Shown: positions 37,981-47,708, numbered from the stretch's first letter. The stretch: DNA of 64,000 nucleotides from Actinopolyspora halophila DSM 43834 (GCF_000371785.1 NZ_AQUI01000002.1:1105122-1169121); one strand, 5' to 3'. The notes: a model not told the origin generated them from the letters alone. A program made the numbers and translations.

Positions 37981-39329
37981 CCGGGAAGGGGCAGCCGGAG
38001 CCGATGACCTACTGGTGCGAATGGGCCTGGCTCGCGGACGGGCCCGCGGCGAACGTGCTGGTCGAGACCGACGGCGGACGGATCACCGGGGTCACCGCGG
38101 ATGCGGGCGCGTGCCCGGCGCGGGCGCGGCGGCTGAACGGGCTGACGCTGCCCGGAGCCTCCAATGTGCACTCGCACGCCTTCCACCGGGCGCTGCGGGG
38201 GCGCACCGCCGACCAGCGGGGGACCTTCTGGACCTGGCGGGACCGGATGTACCGCGTGGCGGAGCGGCTGGACCCGGACAGCTACTACCGGCTGGCCCGC
38301 GGGGTGTACGCGGAGATGGCGCTGGCCGGGATCACCGCGGTCGGCGAGTTCCACTATCTGCACCACGCCCCGGGCGGGGCGGCTTACGACGACCCCAACG
38401 CGATGTCGGCCGCGCTGGTGCGGGCGGCCTCCGAGGCGGGGATTCGACTCACCCTGCTGGACACCTGCTACTTGAGCAGCGGTTTCGGTCCTCCCGTCGA
38501 GGGGGTGCAGGAGAGGTTCTCCGACGGGACGGTCGAGTCCTGGGCCGAGCGGGTGGAGGATTTCGGACCCGACCGCGAGGGGGTGCTCGTCGGGGCGGCG
38601 CTGCACTCGGTGCGCGCGGTACCGCGCGCGGCGATGCCGACCGTGCGGGAGTTCGCCCACACGCGGGGGATGCCGCTGCACCTGCACCTGTCCGAGCAGC
38701 GCGCCGAGAACGACGCCTGCCTGGCCGTCACGGGACGCACTCCGACGCAGCTGCTCGACGAGGAGGGGCTGTTGCGTGCGGGGACCACCGCCGTGCACGC
38801 CACGCACCCGGCTCCCGCCGACGTGGCGCGGCTGGGTCGCAGCGGGACCGGGGTGTGCCTGTGCCCGACCACGGAGTCGGACCTGGCCGACGGGATCGGA
38901 CCGGCCGACGAGCTGGCGGTGGCCGGGTGCGCGCTCTCGCTGGGCAGCGACGGGCACTCGGTGATCGACCCGTTCGAGGAGGCCAGGGCGGTGGAGTCCA
39001 CCATGCGGCTGCGCAGCGAGGTGCGGGGGCACTTCTCCACCGGGGAGCTGACCTCCATGGCGACCTCGGCCGGGCACCGCGCGCTCGGCTGGCCGGACGC
39101 GGGGCACATCGAGATCGGAGCCCGTGCGGACCTGGTCACGCTGTCCCTGGACAGCGCGCGGTTCGCCGGGGTGCCGCTTTCCTCGGCGGTGCTGGTCGCC
39201 GGTTCCGCGGATGTTCGGGAGGTCGTGGTGGACGGCGTTCCCGTGGTGCGGGACGGTGCGCACCTCCGGGTGTCCGATGCGGCCGGCGAGCTGGGCGCGA
39301 GCATCGGGGACCTGCTCGAAGCACCGTGA
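37977..39329 (+). CDS. hutF: Formimidoylglutamate deiminase
   Basis: 450 aa amidohydrolase-superfamily enzyme turning N-formimino-glutamate into N-formyl-glutamate and ammonia. Metal and substrate motifs: NVHSHAFHRALRG, EFHYLHHAPGG, HLHLSEQRAEN, HATHPAP, and SLGSDGHSVIDPFEEARA. Its ATG overlaps the M20 gene stop (ATGA). An alternative ATG nine codons on is possible. It defines the five-step variant of histidine degradation. Confidence 0.92.
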   Translation: MTGKGQPEPMTYWCEWAWLADGPAANVLVETDGGRITGVTADAGACPARARRLNGLTLPGASNVHSHAFHRALRGRTADQRGTFWTWRDRMYRVAERLDPDSYYRLARGVYAEMALAGITAVGEFHYLHHAPGGAAYDDPNAMSAALVRAASEAGIRLTLLDTCYLSSGFGPPVEGVQERFSDGTVESWAERVEDFGPDREGVLVGAALHSVRAVPRAAMPTVREFAHTRGMPLHLHLSEQRAENDACLAVTGRTPTQLLDEEGLLRAGTTAVHATHPAPADVARLGRSGTGVCLCPTTESDLADGIGPADELAVAGCALSLGSDGHSVIDPFEEARAVESTMRLRSEVRGHFSTGELTSMATSAGHRALGWPDAGHIEIGARADLVTLSLDSARFAGVPLSSAVLVAGSADVREVVVDGVPVVRDGAHLRVSDAAGELGASIGDLLEAP

Positions 39330-39360
39330 ACGCGAACGACTCTTGGAGTACTTCCGGAAG

Positions 39361-39382
39361 GAACGTTTCGCGCGAAACGTTC
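39361..39382. promoter_or_regulatory. 22-bp perfect palindrome between hutF and hutI
   Basis: Half-site GAACGTTTCGC followed directly by its exact complement, no spacer, 31 bases after the hutF stop and 34 before the hutI start. It is likely a dimeric regulator site. The core GTTTC-GCGC-GAAAC resembles the ParB site parS but differs at two central bases. Confidence 0.6.
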
Positions 39383-39415
39383 AACAGCGGGCGGGAAAGG
39401 ACGGAGCGGGGCGCA

Positions 39416-40579
39416 GTGCCAACAGCCACTATCATCACCGGGATTTCCGAGCTCACCACCAACGACGACGAGCTCGGCCGACTCGCCGACGCGGCGCTGG
39501 TGTTCGAGGGGCAGCGGATCAGCTGGGTAGGTCCCGCCCGGGACGCCCCAGCAGCCGACCACCGGCTCGACCTGGGCGGGCGGGCCGTGCTGCCGGGCTG
39601 GGTGGACAGCCACACCCACCTGGTGTTCGCGGGCGACCGGACGTCCGAGTTCACTGCGCGCATGGCCGGGCGGCCTTACACGGCCGGGGGCATAGCCGAG
39701 ACCGTGCGCGCCACCCGGGCCGCGGACGACGCGGAGCTCGCGGCCAACCTCCGCGCGCACATCACCGAGGCGGCCGCGCAGGGGACCACCTGCGTGGAGA
39801 CCAAGACCGGGTACGGGCTGACCGTCGAGGACGAGCTCCGCGCGGCCCGCATCGCCGCGAACGAGGCCGACGAGGTGACCTATCTCGGGGCCCATCTGGT
39901 CCCACCCGAACGCGAGGCCGAGGACTACCTGGACACGGTTCGCGGGCCGATGCTCGACGCAGTCGCCCCGCACGTCTCCTGGTGCGACGTGTTCTGCGAG
40001 CGCGGAGCCTTCGACGCGGAGCAGTCCCGGCGGGTGCTGCTCGCCGCGCGCGAGCGGGGGCTCGGGCTGCGGGTGCACGGCAACCAGCTCGAGCAGGGAC
40101 CGGGAGTGGAGCTGGCCGTCGAGCTGGGAGCGGCCAGCGTGGACCACTGCACCCATCTCGGCGCGGCCGACATCGCCGCGCTCGCGGGGTCGGACACCGT
40201 GGCGACCCTGCTGCCCGCCTGCGATCTGTCCACGCGCCAGCCGCTGCCGCCCGCGCGGGAGCTGCTGGACGCGGGAGCGACCGTGGCGCTGGCCAGCAAC
40301 TGCAATCCCGGTTCCTCCTACACCTCGTCCATGGCGTTCTGCGTGACCACGGCCGTGCTGCAGCTGCGGATGACCGTGGACGAGGCCGTCCGGGCGGCGA
40401 CGCGTGGTGGTGCCGAGGCGCTGGGCAGGGACGGCGGTGCCGGGGCCGTGGGCGTGCTGCGTCCCGGAGCGAGGGCGGACGTGCAGGCGCTCGACGCGCC
40501 CAGCGCGGCGTGGCTGGCCTACCGTCCCGGGGTGCCGTTGACCCACCGGGTGTGGCGGGCCGGGCAACCGGTGCGCTGA
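39416..40579 (+). CDS. hutI: Imidazolonepropionase
   Basis: 387 aa amidohydrolase that opens imidazolonepropionate to formiminoglutamate. Motifs: LPGWVDSHTHLVFAGDRTSEF (metal HxH), ETKTGYGLTVEDELR, RVHGNQLEQG, VDHCTHL, and ASNCNPGSSYT. GTG start at 39416. It follows hutF with 86 bases between, which contain the 22-bp palindrome, so it could also have its own promoter. Confidence 0.95.
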   Translation: MPTATIITGISELTTNDDELGRLADAALVFEGQRISWVGPARDAPAADHRLDLGGRAVLPGWVDSHTHLVFAGDRTSEFTARMAGRPYTAGGIAETVRATRAADDAELAANLRAHITEAAAQGTTCVETKTGYGLTVEDELRAARIAANEADEVTYLGAHLVPPEREAEDYLDTVRGPMLDAVAPHVSWCDVFCERGAFDAEQSRRVLLAARERGLGLRVHGNQLEQGPGVELAVELGAASVDHCTHLGAADIAALAGSDTVATLLPACDLSTRQPLPPARELLDAGATVALASNCNPGSSYTSSMAFCVTTAVLQLRMTVDEAVRAATRGGAEALGRDGGAGAVGVLRPGARADVQALDAPSAAWLAYRPGVPLTHRVWRAGQPVR

Positions 40580-40616
40580 GCCGGCGCGATCGCCGGACCT
40601 CGGGCGTCCGCAGCCG

Positions 40617-40661
40617 GGCGCCGACCGAGGTTCCGCCAAGTGACCCACCAAGCAAACCGAC
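40617..40661. repeat. Dispersed intergenic repeat, copy C (partial)
   Basis: GAGGTTCCGCCAAGTGACCC and the following ACCAAGCAAACCGAC match, with three changes, the reverse complement of 57221-57260. Only this end module of the repeat is present, between hutI and the aldehyde dehydrogenase gene. Confidence 0.7.
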
Positions 40662-40679
40662 CCCCCGGGGCCCGGTTCC

Positions 40680-42146
40680 CTAGAACGGGTAGTGCGCCTG
40701 CCGTTCTCGGAAGGTCACCCACCTGGTGTCGGTGAAGGCCTCGACACCGCTGCGTCCGCCGAAGTGGCCGAACCCGGAGTCCTTGACGCCGCCGAACGGT
40801 GCCTGGGGCTGGTCGCCCACCGACTGGTCGTTGATGTGGAAGATCCCGGTCTCGACTCGTCGTGCGATCTCCCAGCCCTTCCTGGTGTCGGCCGTGATCA
40901 CCCCGCCGGTCAGCCCGTACGGCGTGTCGTTGACGACCTCGATCGCCTCCTCGACCGTTTCGTAGCCGAGCACCGTGGTGACCGGGCCGAAGATCTCCTC
41001 CGAGTAGATCCGCTGCTCCGGGGTGACGCCGCTGAGCACCGTCGGTCGGTACGTCGCCCCTTCCGGTGGCCGGCCGCCGCAGTGCGCCACGGCCCCCCGA
41101 TCCAGGGCGTCGTCGACCAGCGAGGCGATCCGCCGTGCGGCCGCCTCGTCGATCACCGGGCCGATCACGGTGTTCGGATCGCGGGGATCGCCGAAGGGCA
41201 GTTCGGCGACCTTCTTGCCCAGTCGTTCGGTGAACTCGGCACGCATCCCCTCGGGAACCAGCACCCGGTCGGCGGACATGCAGATCTGCCCCGCGTTCAT
41301 GAACGCGCCGAAGGCGACCGCGTCCACCGCGTAGTCCAGGTCCGCGTCGTCGAGCACCAGCACCGAGTTCTTGCCGCCGAGTTCCAGCACCGCGGGCTTG
41401 AGGTGGCGGGCGGCCTCGATCCCGATGGAACGCCCGATCTCGGTGGATCCGGTGAAGTTGACCCGCCGGACCCGGCGGTCGGCGATCAGCGCGTTGCCGA
41501 TCTCGGCACCGTCCGCGCCGTCGTTGGTGATCACGTTGAGCACGCCGTCCGGCAGCCCGGCCTCCCGCAGGATCTCCGCCAGCCGGAGCCCCGCCGTCAG
41601 CGGAGCCTGCTCGCTCGGCTTGAGCACCACGGTGTTGCCCATGGCCAGCGCGGTGGCGAACGAGCGCGTTCCGAGGATCAGCGGGGCGTTCCACGGCGCG
41701 AACGCCGCGACCACCCCGGCGGGCTGCCGCAGCGCGAAACTCCACTCGTCGGGATCGGAGGAGGTCAGTACCTCGCCGCGCGGGCCGGTGGTGGAGGCGG
41801 CCGCCTCCCGCAGGATGTCGGCGGCCAGCTCGACGTTGAACATCGCCCACGGTCGGGTTCCGCCCACCTCGCCCGCCATCAGCTCGACGATCCGTTCGGT
41901 GTGCCGGCCCAACAGGTCCGCCGCGCGCAGCAGGATCTCCCTGCGCCGCAGCGCTCCGGTGCGCGACCACTCGCCGAACGCCGCGGCCGCGGCGTCGACC
42001 GCCGCGGTCACGTCGTCGACGGAGGCCGCGGCGACCTCGGCGAAGACCTCACCGGTGTGGGGGTCGGTGTCCGTCGTCGTGCGCCCGTGAGCGGCGGGGC
42101 GGGAGTCGCCTCCGATGATCAGTTGGTGTTCGAGCGGTGCCATCAT
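40680..42146 (-). CDS. NAD(P)-dependent aldehyde dehydrogenase (benzaldehyde/salicylaldehyde type)
   Basis: 488 aa. Catalytic motifs: LELGGKNSVLVLDDAD (general-base Glu), FMNAGQICMSADRVLV (nucleophile Cys), AFAPWNAPLILGTRSFATAL, FTGSTEIG, EEIFGPV, and PFGGVKDSGFGHFGG. Overall pattern resembles aromatic aldehyde dehydrogenases (salicylaldehyde, benzaldehyde, vanillin). The physiological substrate is unknown. The gene stands alone, convergent with the hut cluster. Confidence 0.9.
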   Translation of the reverse strand: MMAPLEHQLIIGGDSRPAAHGRTTTDTDPHTGEVFAEVAAASVDDVTAAVDAAAAAFGEWSRTGALRRREILLRAADLLGRHTERIVELMAGEVGGTRPWAMFNVELAADILREAAASTTGPRGEVLTSSDPDEWSFALRQPAGVVAAFAPWNAPLILGTRSFATALAMGNTVVLKPSEQAPLTAGLRLAEILREAGLPDGVLNVITNDGADGAEIGNALIADRRVRRVNFTGSTEIGRSIGIEAARHLKPAVLELGGKNSVLVLDDADLDYAVDAVAFGAFMNAGQICMSADRVLVPEGMRAEFTERLGKKVAELPFGDPRDPNTVIGPVIDEAAARRIASLVDDALDRGAVAHCGGRPPEGATYRPTVLSGVTPEQRIYSEEIFGPVTTVLGYETVEEAIEVVNDTPYGLTGGVITADTRKGWEIARRVETGIFHINDQSVGDQPQAPFGGVKDSGFGHFGGRSGVEAFTDTRWVTFRERQAHYPF

Positions 42147-42326
42147 CTCTCACTTTCCCCGGAACTTTCCGCCGATCCCACCACCGCGGGACGGTGGCAC
42201 GCACGTGCCGGACCGAAATCGCGTCCCGTTCGCCACTCGGCGTGCGTGTTCCGGACGTCGCTGCTCGAGGTGCCGACTCGCCTTGCCGGTGAACCGAGCC
42301 CCCGCACGAGCTGTGCGGCGGAGAAA

Positions 42327-42797
42327 CTACTCCACGCGGGAGGACTCGTTCGTGTCGCTCTCCTCGGAGGGGAGCCGGATGTCGTTGACCGCGATGTTGA
42401 CCTCGATGACCTCCAGACCGGTCATGCGCTCGACGGAGTTCAGCACGTTCCGCCGCACGGTCCGGGTGAGTTCCACGATGGACACTCCGTACTCGACGAC
42501 CACGTCCAGGTCCACGGCGGCCTGCTTCTCGCCGACCTCGACCCGGACCCCGGACGAGGTGGAGGTGCCGCTCCCGCCGGAGACCCGTTCCCGCAGCGCG
42601 CCGAACGCCCTGGAAACCCCGCTGCCCATGGTGTGCACCCCGGAGACCTCGCGTGCGGCGATCGCCGCGATCTTCTGCACGACCGAGTCCGCGATGCTCG
42701 TCCTGCCGTCCCGGTTCTCCCCGTCGTGCTGCTGCTCCAGCCGCGTGTTCCGCGTCTCGGAGGCGTTGCTCGGCTGTTCGGCGTCGTCCTGTGCCAT
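42327..42797 (-). CDS. Asp23/Gls24-family envelope stress protein
   Basis: 156 aa. A disordered acidic N-terminus (~1-30) precedes the Asp23 domain: TSIADSVVQKIAAIAAREVSGVH, GVRVEVGEKQAAVDLDVVVEYG, and NSVERMTGLEVIEVNIAVNDI. Members are small, often membrane-tethered stress proteins; no anchor is seen here. ATG 42797 with GGGAGC upstream. Often a partner of other small membrane proteins, but none is adjacent. Confidence 0.88.
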   Translation of the reverse strand: MAQDDAEQPSNASETRNTRLEQQHDGENRDGRTSIADSVVQKIAAIAAREVSGVHTMGSGVSRAFGALRERVSGGSGTSTSSGVRVEVGEKQAAVDLDVVVEYGVSIVELTRTVRRNVLNSVERMTGLEVIEVNIAVNDIRLPSEESDTNESSRVE

Positions 42798-42928
42798 GTT
42801 CGCTCCCTGCGTCTTCCGGTGGTGCTTTTCGTGTTGCCGGTTCTCGTGGTCGGACGTGAGTGGAGTCCCCGCGAGTGTGGTCGACTCCGTGGTGTCCCGG
42901 TGCCGGGCACGGGGAGGGGTGAGGCCGT

Positions 42929-43828
42929 TCAAATCGGTTGTGCGCTTTCGAGCAGTGCGTCCAGCACGCTCCGCAGCAGCGGGTGCTGTTCACGACCGTG
43001 CCGGACCGCGGCGAACACCCTCCTGGTGGGCACCCGGTCGCTCAGCGGACGGACCTCCGCGCCGTGCCCGGCGGGAACGGCCCCGCGCGGCACGAGCGCC
43101 ACGCCGGTTCCCGCTGCGACCAGCGCGACGACCGCGTGGAAGTCGTCCGAGGTGTGCGTGATGTTCGGGGCGAACCCGGCGTCGGCGCACCGGATCTGGA
43201 TGACCTCGCGACAGGGGTTGTCCGGCAGCGGAACGATCCAGTCCTCCGCGCACAGTTCCTCGACCTCGACCGTCTCGCGGGAGCACAGCGGGTGTCGGGG
43301 CGGCAGCACCGCGTCGAAGGGTTCGGTGTAGAGCGGATAACGGGTCACGCGGGGTTCCTCGCCGCGTGCGGTCGCGCTGTACTCCATGGAGACCGCGATG
43401 TCGGTCTCCCCGGACAGCAGCATCAACAGGCTGTTGTGGGCCTCCGCGTCGCGGACCAGCACGGTGATCCCGGGGGCCGATCCGCGCAGCGCGGTGATGG
43501 CGGGTGCGAGCACCCGCGTTATCGCGGAGGCGAAGGAGGCCACCTCGACCCGTCCGACGGTGCCCGCCGCGCAGGCCGCCATGCTGGCTTCGGCCCGCTC
43601 CAGCTCGGCCAGCACGTTCTTGGCGTGCTCGGCCAGGAGCTCGCCCGCCGCAGTCAGGCGGACGCGCCGCCCGCTGCGGACGAGCAGCTCCTCGCCCGCC
43701 TCGTGCTCCAGGGAGGTCAACTGCTGTGAGACGGCCGAAGGGGTGAGGAAGAGCGTCTCGGCCGCCGCGCGCACCGTGCCGTGCTCGGCCAGCGCGCGCA
43801 GCACGGCCAGTCGACGCGGGTCAATCAT
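42929..43828 (-). CDS. LysR-family transcriptional regulator
   Basis: 299 aa. The winged-helix N-terminus is [40 protein letters not shown], and the effector-binding domain spans about 90-295. It begins inside the end of kbl (ATGA overlap), which is unusual for LysR genes; they more often diverge from their target. The coupling suggests a role in threonine/glycine metabolism, possibly autoregulation within the tdh-kbl unit. Confidence 0.9.
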   Translation of the reverse strand: MIDPRRLAVLRALAEHGTVRAAAETLFLTPSAVSQQLTSLEHEAGEELLVRSGRRVRLTAAGELLAEHAKNVLAELERAEASMAACAAGTVGRVEVASFASAITRVLAPAITALRGSAPGITVLVRDAEAHNSLLMLLSGETDIAVSMEYSATARGEEPRVTRYPLYTEPFDAVLPPRHPLCSRETVEVEELCAEDWIVPLPDNPCREVIQIRCADAGFAPNITHTSDDFHAVVALVAAGTGVALVPRGAVPAGHGAEVRPLSDRVPTRRVFAAVRHGREQHPLLRSVLDALLESAQPI

Positions 43829-45027
43829 TCGGCCAGCTTACCTGCCTTTTCGCGGGCCCTGACGAACGCGGCCACCGCCTTCTCGACGTCGGAGGAGTCG
43901 AGCGCGGCCGACATCTGGGTGCGGATGCGGGCCTTGCCGTGGGGGACGACCGGGTAGGAGAACCCGATGACGTAGACCCCTTCCTCCAGGAGCAGCTCGG
44001 CCATGCGCGCCGCTTCGGAAGCGTCACCGATCATCACCGGGATGATCGGGTGCTGCCCGGGCAGCAGGTCGAAGCCCGCTTCGGTCATCCGGGAGCGGAA
44101 GAGCTCGCTGTTCGAGCGCAGCTGTTCACGCAGCCGCGGTTGGGTGGCGATGAGGTCCAGCGCGGCCAGTGCCGAGGCGACGATGGGGGGAGCCAGCGAG
44201 TTGGAGAACAGGTAGGGGCGGGAGCGCTGGCGCAGCAGCTCCACGATCTCCGGCCAGGCCGCGACGTAGCCGCCGCTGGCCCCGCCCAGGGCTTTGCCCA
44301 GGGTGCCGGTGACGATGTCCACCCGGTCGGTGACCCCGAACAGCTCCGGGGTGCCCGCTCCGGTGGAGCCGAGGAACCCGACCGCGTGCGAGTCGTCGAC
44401 CATTACCATCGCGTCGTGCCGCTCGGCCAGTTCGCAGATCTCGTCCAGCGGAGCCAGGTAGCCGTCCATGGAGAACACGCCGTCGGTGACGATCAGCCGG
44501 TGCCTGGCGTCGGAGTGCTCGGTCAGCTTGCGTTCCAGCTCGGCCATGTCGCGGTTGCCGTAGCGCGCGCGGCGGGCCTTGCACAGCCGGACACCGTCGA
44601 TGATGCTCGCGTGGTTGAGCTCGTCGGAGATGATCACGTCCTGCTCGTCGAGCAGGCTCTCGAACAGGCCGGTGTTCGCGTCGAAGCACGAGCTGTACAG
44701 GATCGTGTCCCCGGTGCCGAGGAACTCGGCCAGGCGCCGTTCCAGTTCCTTGTGCGGTGCCTGGGTTCCGCAGATGAACCGCACGGAGGCCATTCCGAGC
44801 CCCCATTGGTCCAGTGCCCGCTTGGCCGCCTCCACCAGCTCGGGGTTGTCGGCCAGCCCCAGGTAGTTGTTGGCGCAGAGGTTGAGTACTTCGTCCTCGG
44901 AGCCGTCCGAGCTGACAGCGACCCGCGCCCGCTGCGGGGTGTCGAGGACGCGTTCGTGCTTGTACAGGCCCGCCGAACGGATCTCGTCCAGCCTGCCGCG
45001 CAGGTCTTCGGCGACTTTGCCGAACAT
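43825..45027 (-). CDS. kbl: Glycine C-acetyltransferase (2-amino-3-ketobutyrate CoA ligase)
   Basis: 400 aa PLP enzyme of the alpha-oxoamine synthase family. It cleaves 2-amino-3-ketobutyrate with CoA into glycine and acetyl-CoA. Motifs: [52 protein letters not shown], and the PLP lysine in [14 protein letters not shown] (about K242). It follows tdh, which supplies its substrate. Confidence 0.95.
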   Translation of the reverse strand: MFGKVAEDLRGRLDEIRSAGLYKHERVLDTPQRARVAVSSDGSEDEVLNLCANNYLGLADNPELVEAAKRALDQWGLGMASVRFICGTQAPHKELERRLAEFLGTGDTILYSSCFDANTGLFESLLDEQDVIISDELNHASIIDGVRLCKARRARYGNRDMAELERKLTEHSDARHRLIVTDGVFSMDGYLAPLDEICELAERHDAMVMVDDSHAVGFLGSTGAGTPELFGVTDRVDIVTGTLGKALGGASGGYVAAWPEIVELLRQRSRPYLFSNSLAPPIVASALAALDLIATQPRLREQLRSNSELFRSRMTEAGFDLLPGQHPIIPVMIGDASEAARMAELLLEEGVYVIGFSYPVVPHGKARIRTQMSAALDSSDVEKAVAAFVRAREKAGKLAE

Positions 45028-45357
45028 AGGCTTCCTTTCGCTGTTTGCAACTCGCAGTGGAGCTTCGCTGAACTGGTCGGGCAGTCGTCACGTGAGTCGG
45101 CGCCTCGGGACCGTTGCGAGCCACCTCGGGTAGCGGACTGACCACATGCCCTGACGGCGTGCGACGCATCCGGCTCACGCGCTCGGGCCCGCACTCCACG
45201 CGGGTCCGAAGCGCTCGGGCCGAACGAAACCTTCTGTCGGAAGTTCTCACTCGTGGGCGGGAGCGGTGGTCCTCGCCGTTCCCGCCTTATCGGGACGCCT
45301 CGGCCCGGTGGCGGGGCGCGTCGCCCGCACCGCCACCGGGCCGAGGAAGTCCTGCTG
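45028..45357 (-). other. tdh-kbl intergenic region with a large hairpin
   Basis: 330 bases with no gene. Just after the tdh stop lies a perfect 16-bp stem (CCTCGGCCCGGTGGCG at 45298-45313 with its complement at 45331-45346, 17-base loop). No U-run follows on the minus strand, so it may be an attenuator or a partial terminator between tdh and kbl. The kbl leader probably contains its own promoter. Confidence 0.6.
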
Positions 45358-46386
45358 CTACACCGTCCAGTCCAGGATGACCTTGCCGCACCGGCCTCCG
45401 CGGGCGGTTTCGAAGGCTTTCCGGTGTTCGGTGTAGCCGAAGCGGTGGGTGATCACGGGACTCAGGTCCAGGCCCGACTCCAGCAGCACCGACATCGAGT
45501 ACCAGGTCTCGAACATCTCCCTGCCGTAGACGCCCTTGAGGGTGAGCATCTTGAGCACGAGGGAGCTCCAGTCGATCGCGAAGCCCTCGGCGGGCAGTCC
45601 GAGCATGGCTATGTGCCCGCCGTGGGCCATGTTGGAGATCATGTCGCGCAGCGCCGAGGGCCGGCCGCACATCTCCATGCCGACGTCGAAGCCCTCGGTC
45701 ATCCCGAGCCGTTCCTGCACCTCGTGCGGCTCGTGCTCGGAGACGTTCATCGCGAAGTCCACGCCGATCCGGCGCGCGAGTTCCAGCCGGTACTCGCTGG
45801 CGTCGGTGATCACGATGTGGCGGGCACCCGCGTGCCGCGCCACGCTCGCCGCCATCAGCCCGATCGGGCCCGCGCCGGTGATCAGCACGTCCTCGCCGAC
45901 CACGGGAAAGCTCAGTGCCGTGTGCACGGCGTTGCCGAACGGGTCGAAGATCGCGGCGACGTCCGGGTCGACGGACTGCTGGTGCACCCAGCAGTTCGAC
46001 TCGGGTACGGCCGCGTACTCGGCGAACGCGCCGTCGTAGTGCACCCCGAGACCCCGGGTGTTCGCGCACAGGTGCCTCCTGCCCGCCAGGCAGTTGCGGC
46101 ACCGCCCGCAGACCAGGTGCCCCTCGCCGCTGACCAGGTCACCCACGGCCACCTGACGCACCCCGGCGCCGACCTCGACCACTTCGCCCACGAACTCGTG
46201 ACCCGCGATCAGGGGTGGTGTGATGTTCTCGGCCGCCCACTCGTCCCAGGCGTCGATGTGCAGGTCGGTGCCGCAGATCCCGGTTCGCAGGATCTTGAGG
46301 ACCACGTCCCGCGGCCCGGGTTCCGGGTCGGCGACCTCGGTGAGCTCCAGCCCCGGTGCGGCGGCCGGTTTCACCAGTGCTCGCAC
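45358..46386 (-). CDS. tdh: L-threonine 3-dehydrogenase
   Basis: 342 aa zinc-dependent medium-chain dehydrogenase. It oxidises threonine to 2-amino-3-ketobutyrate with NAD+. Catalytic zinc motif GICGTDLHI and GHEFVGEV, structural zinc [15 protein letters not shown], nucleotide motif [17 protein letters not shown], and the threonine-specific [12 protein letters not shown]. Paired with kbl downstream for conversion of threonine to glycine and acetyl-CoA. Confidence 0.95.
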   Translation of the reverse strand: MRALVKPAAAPGLELTEVADPEPGPRDVVLKILRTGICGTDLHIDAWDEWAAENITPPLIAGHEFVGEVVEVGAGVRQVAVGDLVSGEGHLVCGRCRNCLAGRRHLCANTRGLGVHYDGAFAEYAAVPESNCWVHQQSVDPDVAAIFDPFGNAVHTALSFPVVGEDVLITGAGPIGLMAASVARHAGARHIVITDASEYRLELARRIGVDFAMNVSEHEPHEVQERLGMTEGFDVGMEMCGRPSALRDMISNMAHGGHIAMLGLPAEGFAIDWSSLVLKMLTLKGVYGREMFETWYSMSVLLESGLDLSPVITHRFGYTEHRKAFETARGGRCGKVILDWTV

Positions 46387-46601
46387 GGTTCCTCCAATTC
46401 CGTGGCGATCCGGCCGGGCTGTTTACCCTGGGTGTAGCCGCGTCCGTTCCGCCGGTACGCCGGTAGGCGTATCGGGATCGCCGCACGGGATTGTCTCCCC
46501 GTCCTCGGCGCCGGTCCAGCAGGACTTTCCGCACAGGGGGATAAGTCGGACTGCACAGCGCGGGGGCGTGCTCAACGTGTTCGCTCGCCGGGGCCCGGAG
46601 A

Positions 46602-46811
46602 TCACTGCTCGATCTCCGCCTCCTCGTCCGCGGAGCTCTCCGCGTCGCCCTCGTCGCGAGCCAGGAAGGTCGCCAACCGCTCGACGGAGTCCTCGAACTC
46701 GGGGTTCTCGTCGACGAACGCGCGCATCCGGTCGGCCAGCCAGACCATGCTCACCTGTTCGTCACCGCGACGTTCCTCGAGCTCTTCGAGACCACGGTCG
46801 GTGAAGTACAA
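46602..46811 (-). CDS. Small DUF6104-type protein
   Basis: 69 aa if translated from the TTG at 46811, which has GGGAGG 6 bases upstream. That start gives the family opening (M)YFTDRGLEELEERRGDEQ, followed by WLADRMRAFVDENPEFE and VERLATFLAR. The tail is very acidic. The match to DUF6104 is from memory. Function unknown. Confidence 0.7.
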   Translation of the reverse strand: MYFTDRGLEELEERRGDEQVSMVWLADRMRAFVDENPEFEDSVERLATFLARDEGDAESSADEEAEIEQ

Positions 46812-46930
46812 ACCCGCCTCCCAACAACGGTCTTGATTTCCTGTTCGGTGGATTGTCAGGGGAAGCCTAAGCTGCCGTTCTCCCGGAGTCGGACCGGGGC
46901 GGTGCGCGCCGCGAGGTCCGGAACACTGGA

Positions 46931-46960
46931 GTGCTATCAAAATTCGTTTCTCGATAGCAC
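46931..46960. promoter_or_regulatory. Candidate VapB operator
   Basis: GTGCTATC-N14-GATAGCAC, a perfect 8-bp inverted repeat ending 6 bases before the vapB ATG. Placement fits autorepression by the ribbon-helix-helix antitoxin. Confidence 0.6.
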
Positions 46961-46966
46961 AGCTGT

Positions 46967-47254
46967 ATGAGGCAGCTCATCGCGCGGGTGGACGACGAAC
47001 TCCACCGGAGGCTGAAGACGAAGGCCAGCAGCGAGAACCGCAGCCTGAACGAGCTGGTCACCGAGGCGCTCTGGCGGGTGGTGGACGGGCCTGTCGATCT
47101 CCGGACGGTGCGTCAGCGGGCACGTTCCTCCGGAGTGCTGGTCGAGGTCGGGCAGCCTGACGACGTCCCCAGCCTGGACGAACTGGAAGCCGAAACCCGC
47201 GGTTTCGGCCGCAACGTGGGCCGGGCCCTCGAGGCGGATCGGGGGGAGTGGTGA
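46967..47254 (+). CDS. vapB: VapB-type ribbon-helix-helix antitoxin
   Basis: 95 aa. The RHH domain is at the N-terminus (MRQLIARVDDELHRRLKTKA, then NRSLNELVTEALWRVV). The C-terminal half, including LDELEAETRGFGRNVGRALEA, would wrap the toxin. Its stop overlaps the toxin start, the usual arrangement for toxin-antitoxin pairs. Confidence 0.88.
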   Translation: MRQLIARVDDELHRRLKTKASSENRSLNELVTEALWRVVDGPVDLRTVRQRARSSGVLVEVGQPDDVPSLDELEAETRGFGRNVGRALEADRGEW

Positions 47255-47694
47255 CTCTCCTGTACGCCGACACCAGCGCTCTCGTCAGCGCCTACGTCGC
47301 CGATGAGGCCGCGCACACCGAGTATCGCGAGCTGTTGCTCGAGGGCGATTCCCCCGTGGTCACCGGCGAGCTGACCCGGATCGAGTTCGCCTCGGCGGTT
47401 TCCGCCGCCCAGCGCGGCGACCGTGCCACCACGGTCACCCGGGTGCTCGACCGGTTCGACCGGGACTGCGGGGAGGAGGGCCCCGTCGCCGTGCTGCGGA
47501 TGGACCCCGGAGTGGTCGTGCCCAGGTCCAGGGAACTGGTGCTGTCCCACACGATCCGCACGCTGGACGCGATGCACCTGGCGGCGGCTCTCGAACAGGC
47601 CGTTCCGCTCGCGGCGGGTGACGACCTCGTGATGGTCACCCGGGACGACCGGCAGGCAGCCGCCGCGCGGGAACGCGGCCTGCCCGTGCGGTGA
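47248..47694 (+). CDS. vapC: VapC-type PIN-domain ribonuclease toxin
   Basis: 148 aa PIN domain. Acidic metal-binding residues: Asp in LYADTSALVSAYV, Glu in LTRIEFASAV, Asp in TLDAMHLAAAL, and Asp in MVTRDDRQ. Such toxins cut tRNA or rRNA. It starts at GTG 47248 or GTG 47251, overlapping vapB. A terminator hairpin follows. Confidence 0.9.
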   Translation: MVTLLYADTSALVSAYVADEAAHTEYRELLLEGDSPVVTGELTRIEFASAVSAAQRGDRATTVTRVLDRFDRDCGEEGPVAVLRMDPGVVVPRSRELVLSHTIRTLDAMHLAAALEQAVPLAAGDDLVMVTRDDRQAAAARERGLPVR

Positions 47695-47708
47695 CGGTCC
47701 CGAAAGCA

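Noticed and set aside
39361-39382. Palindrome as a true ParB parS site
   Set aside because: Two central bases differ from the parS consensus, and no parA/parB or origin genes are in the window. Kept only as an unknown operator.
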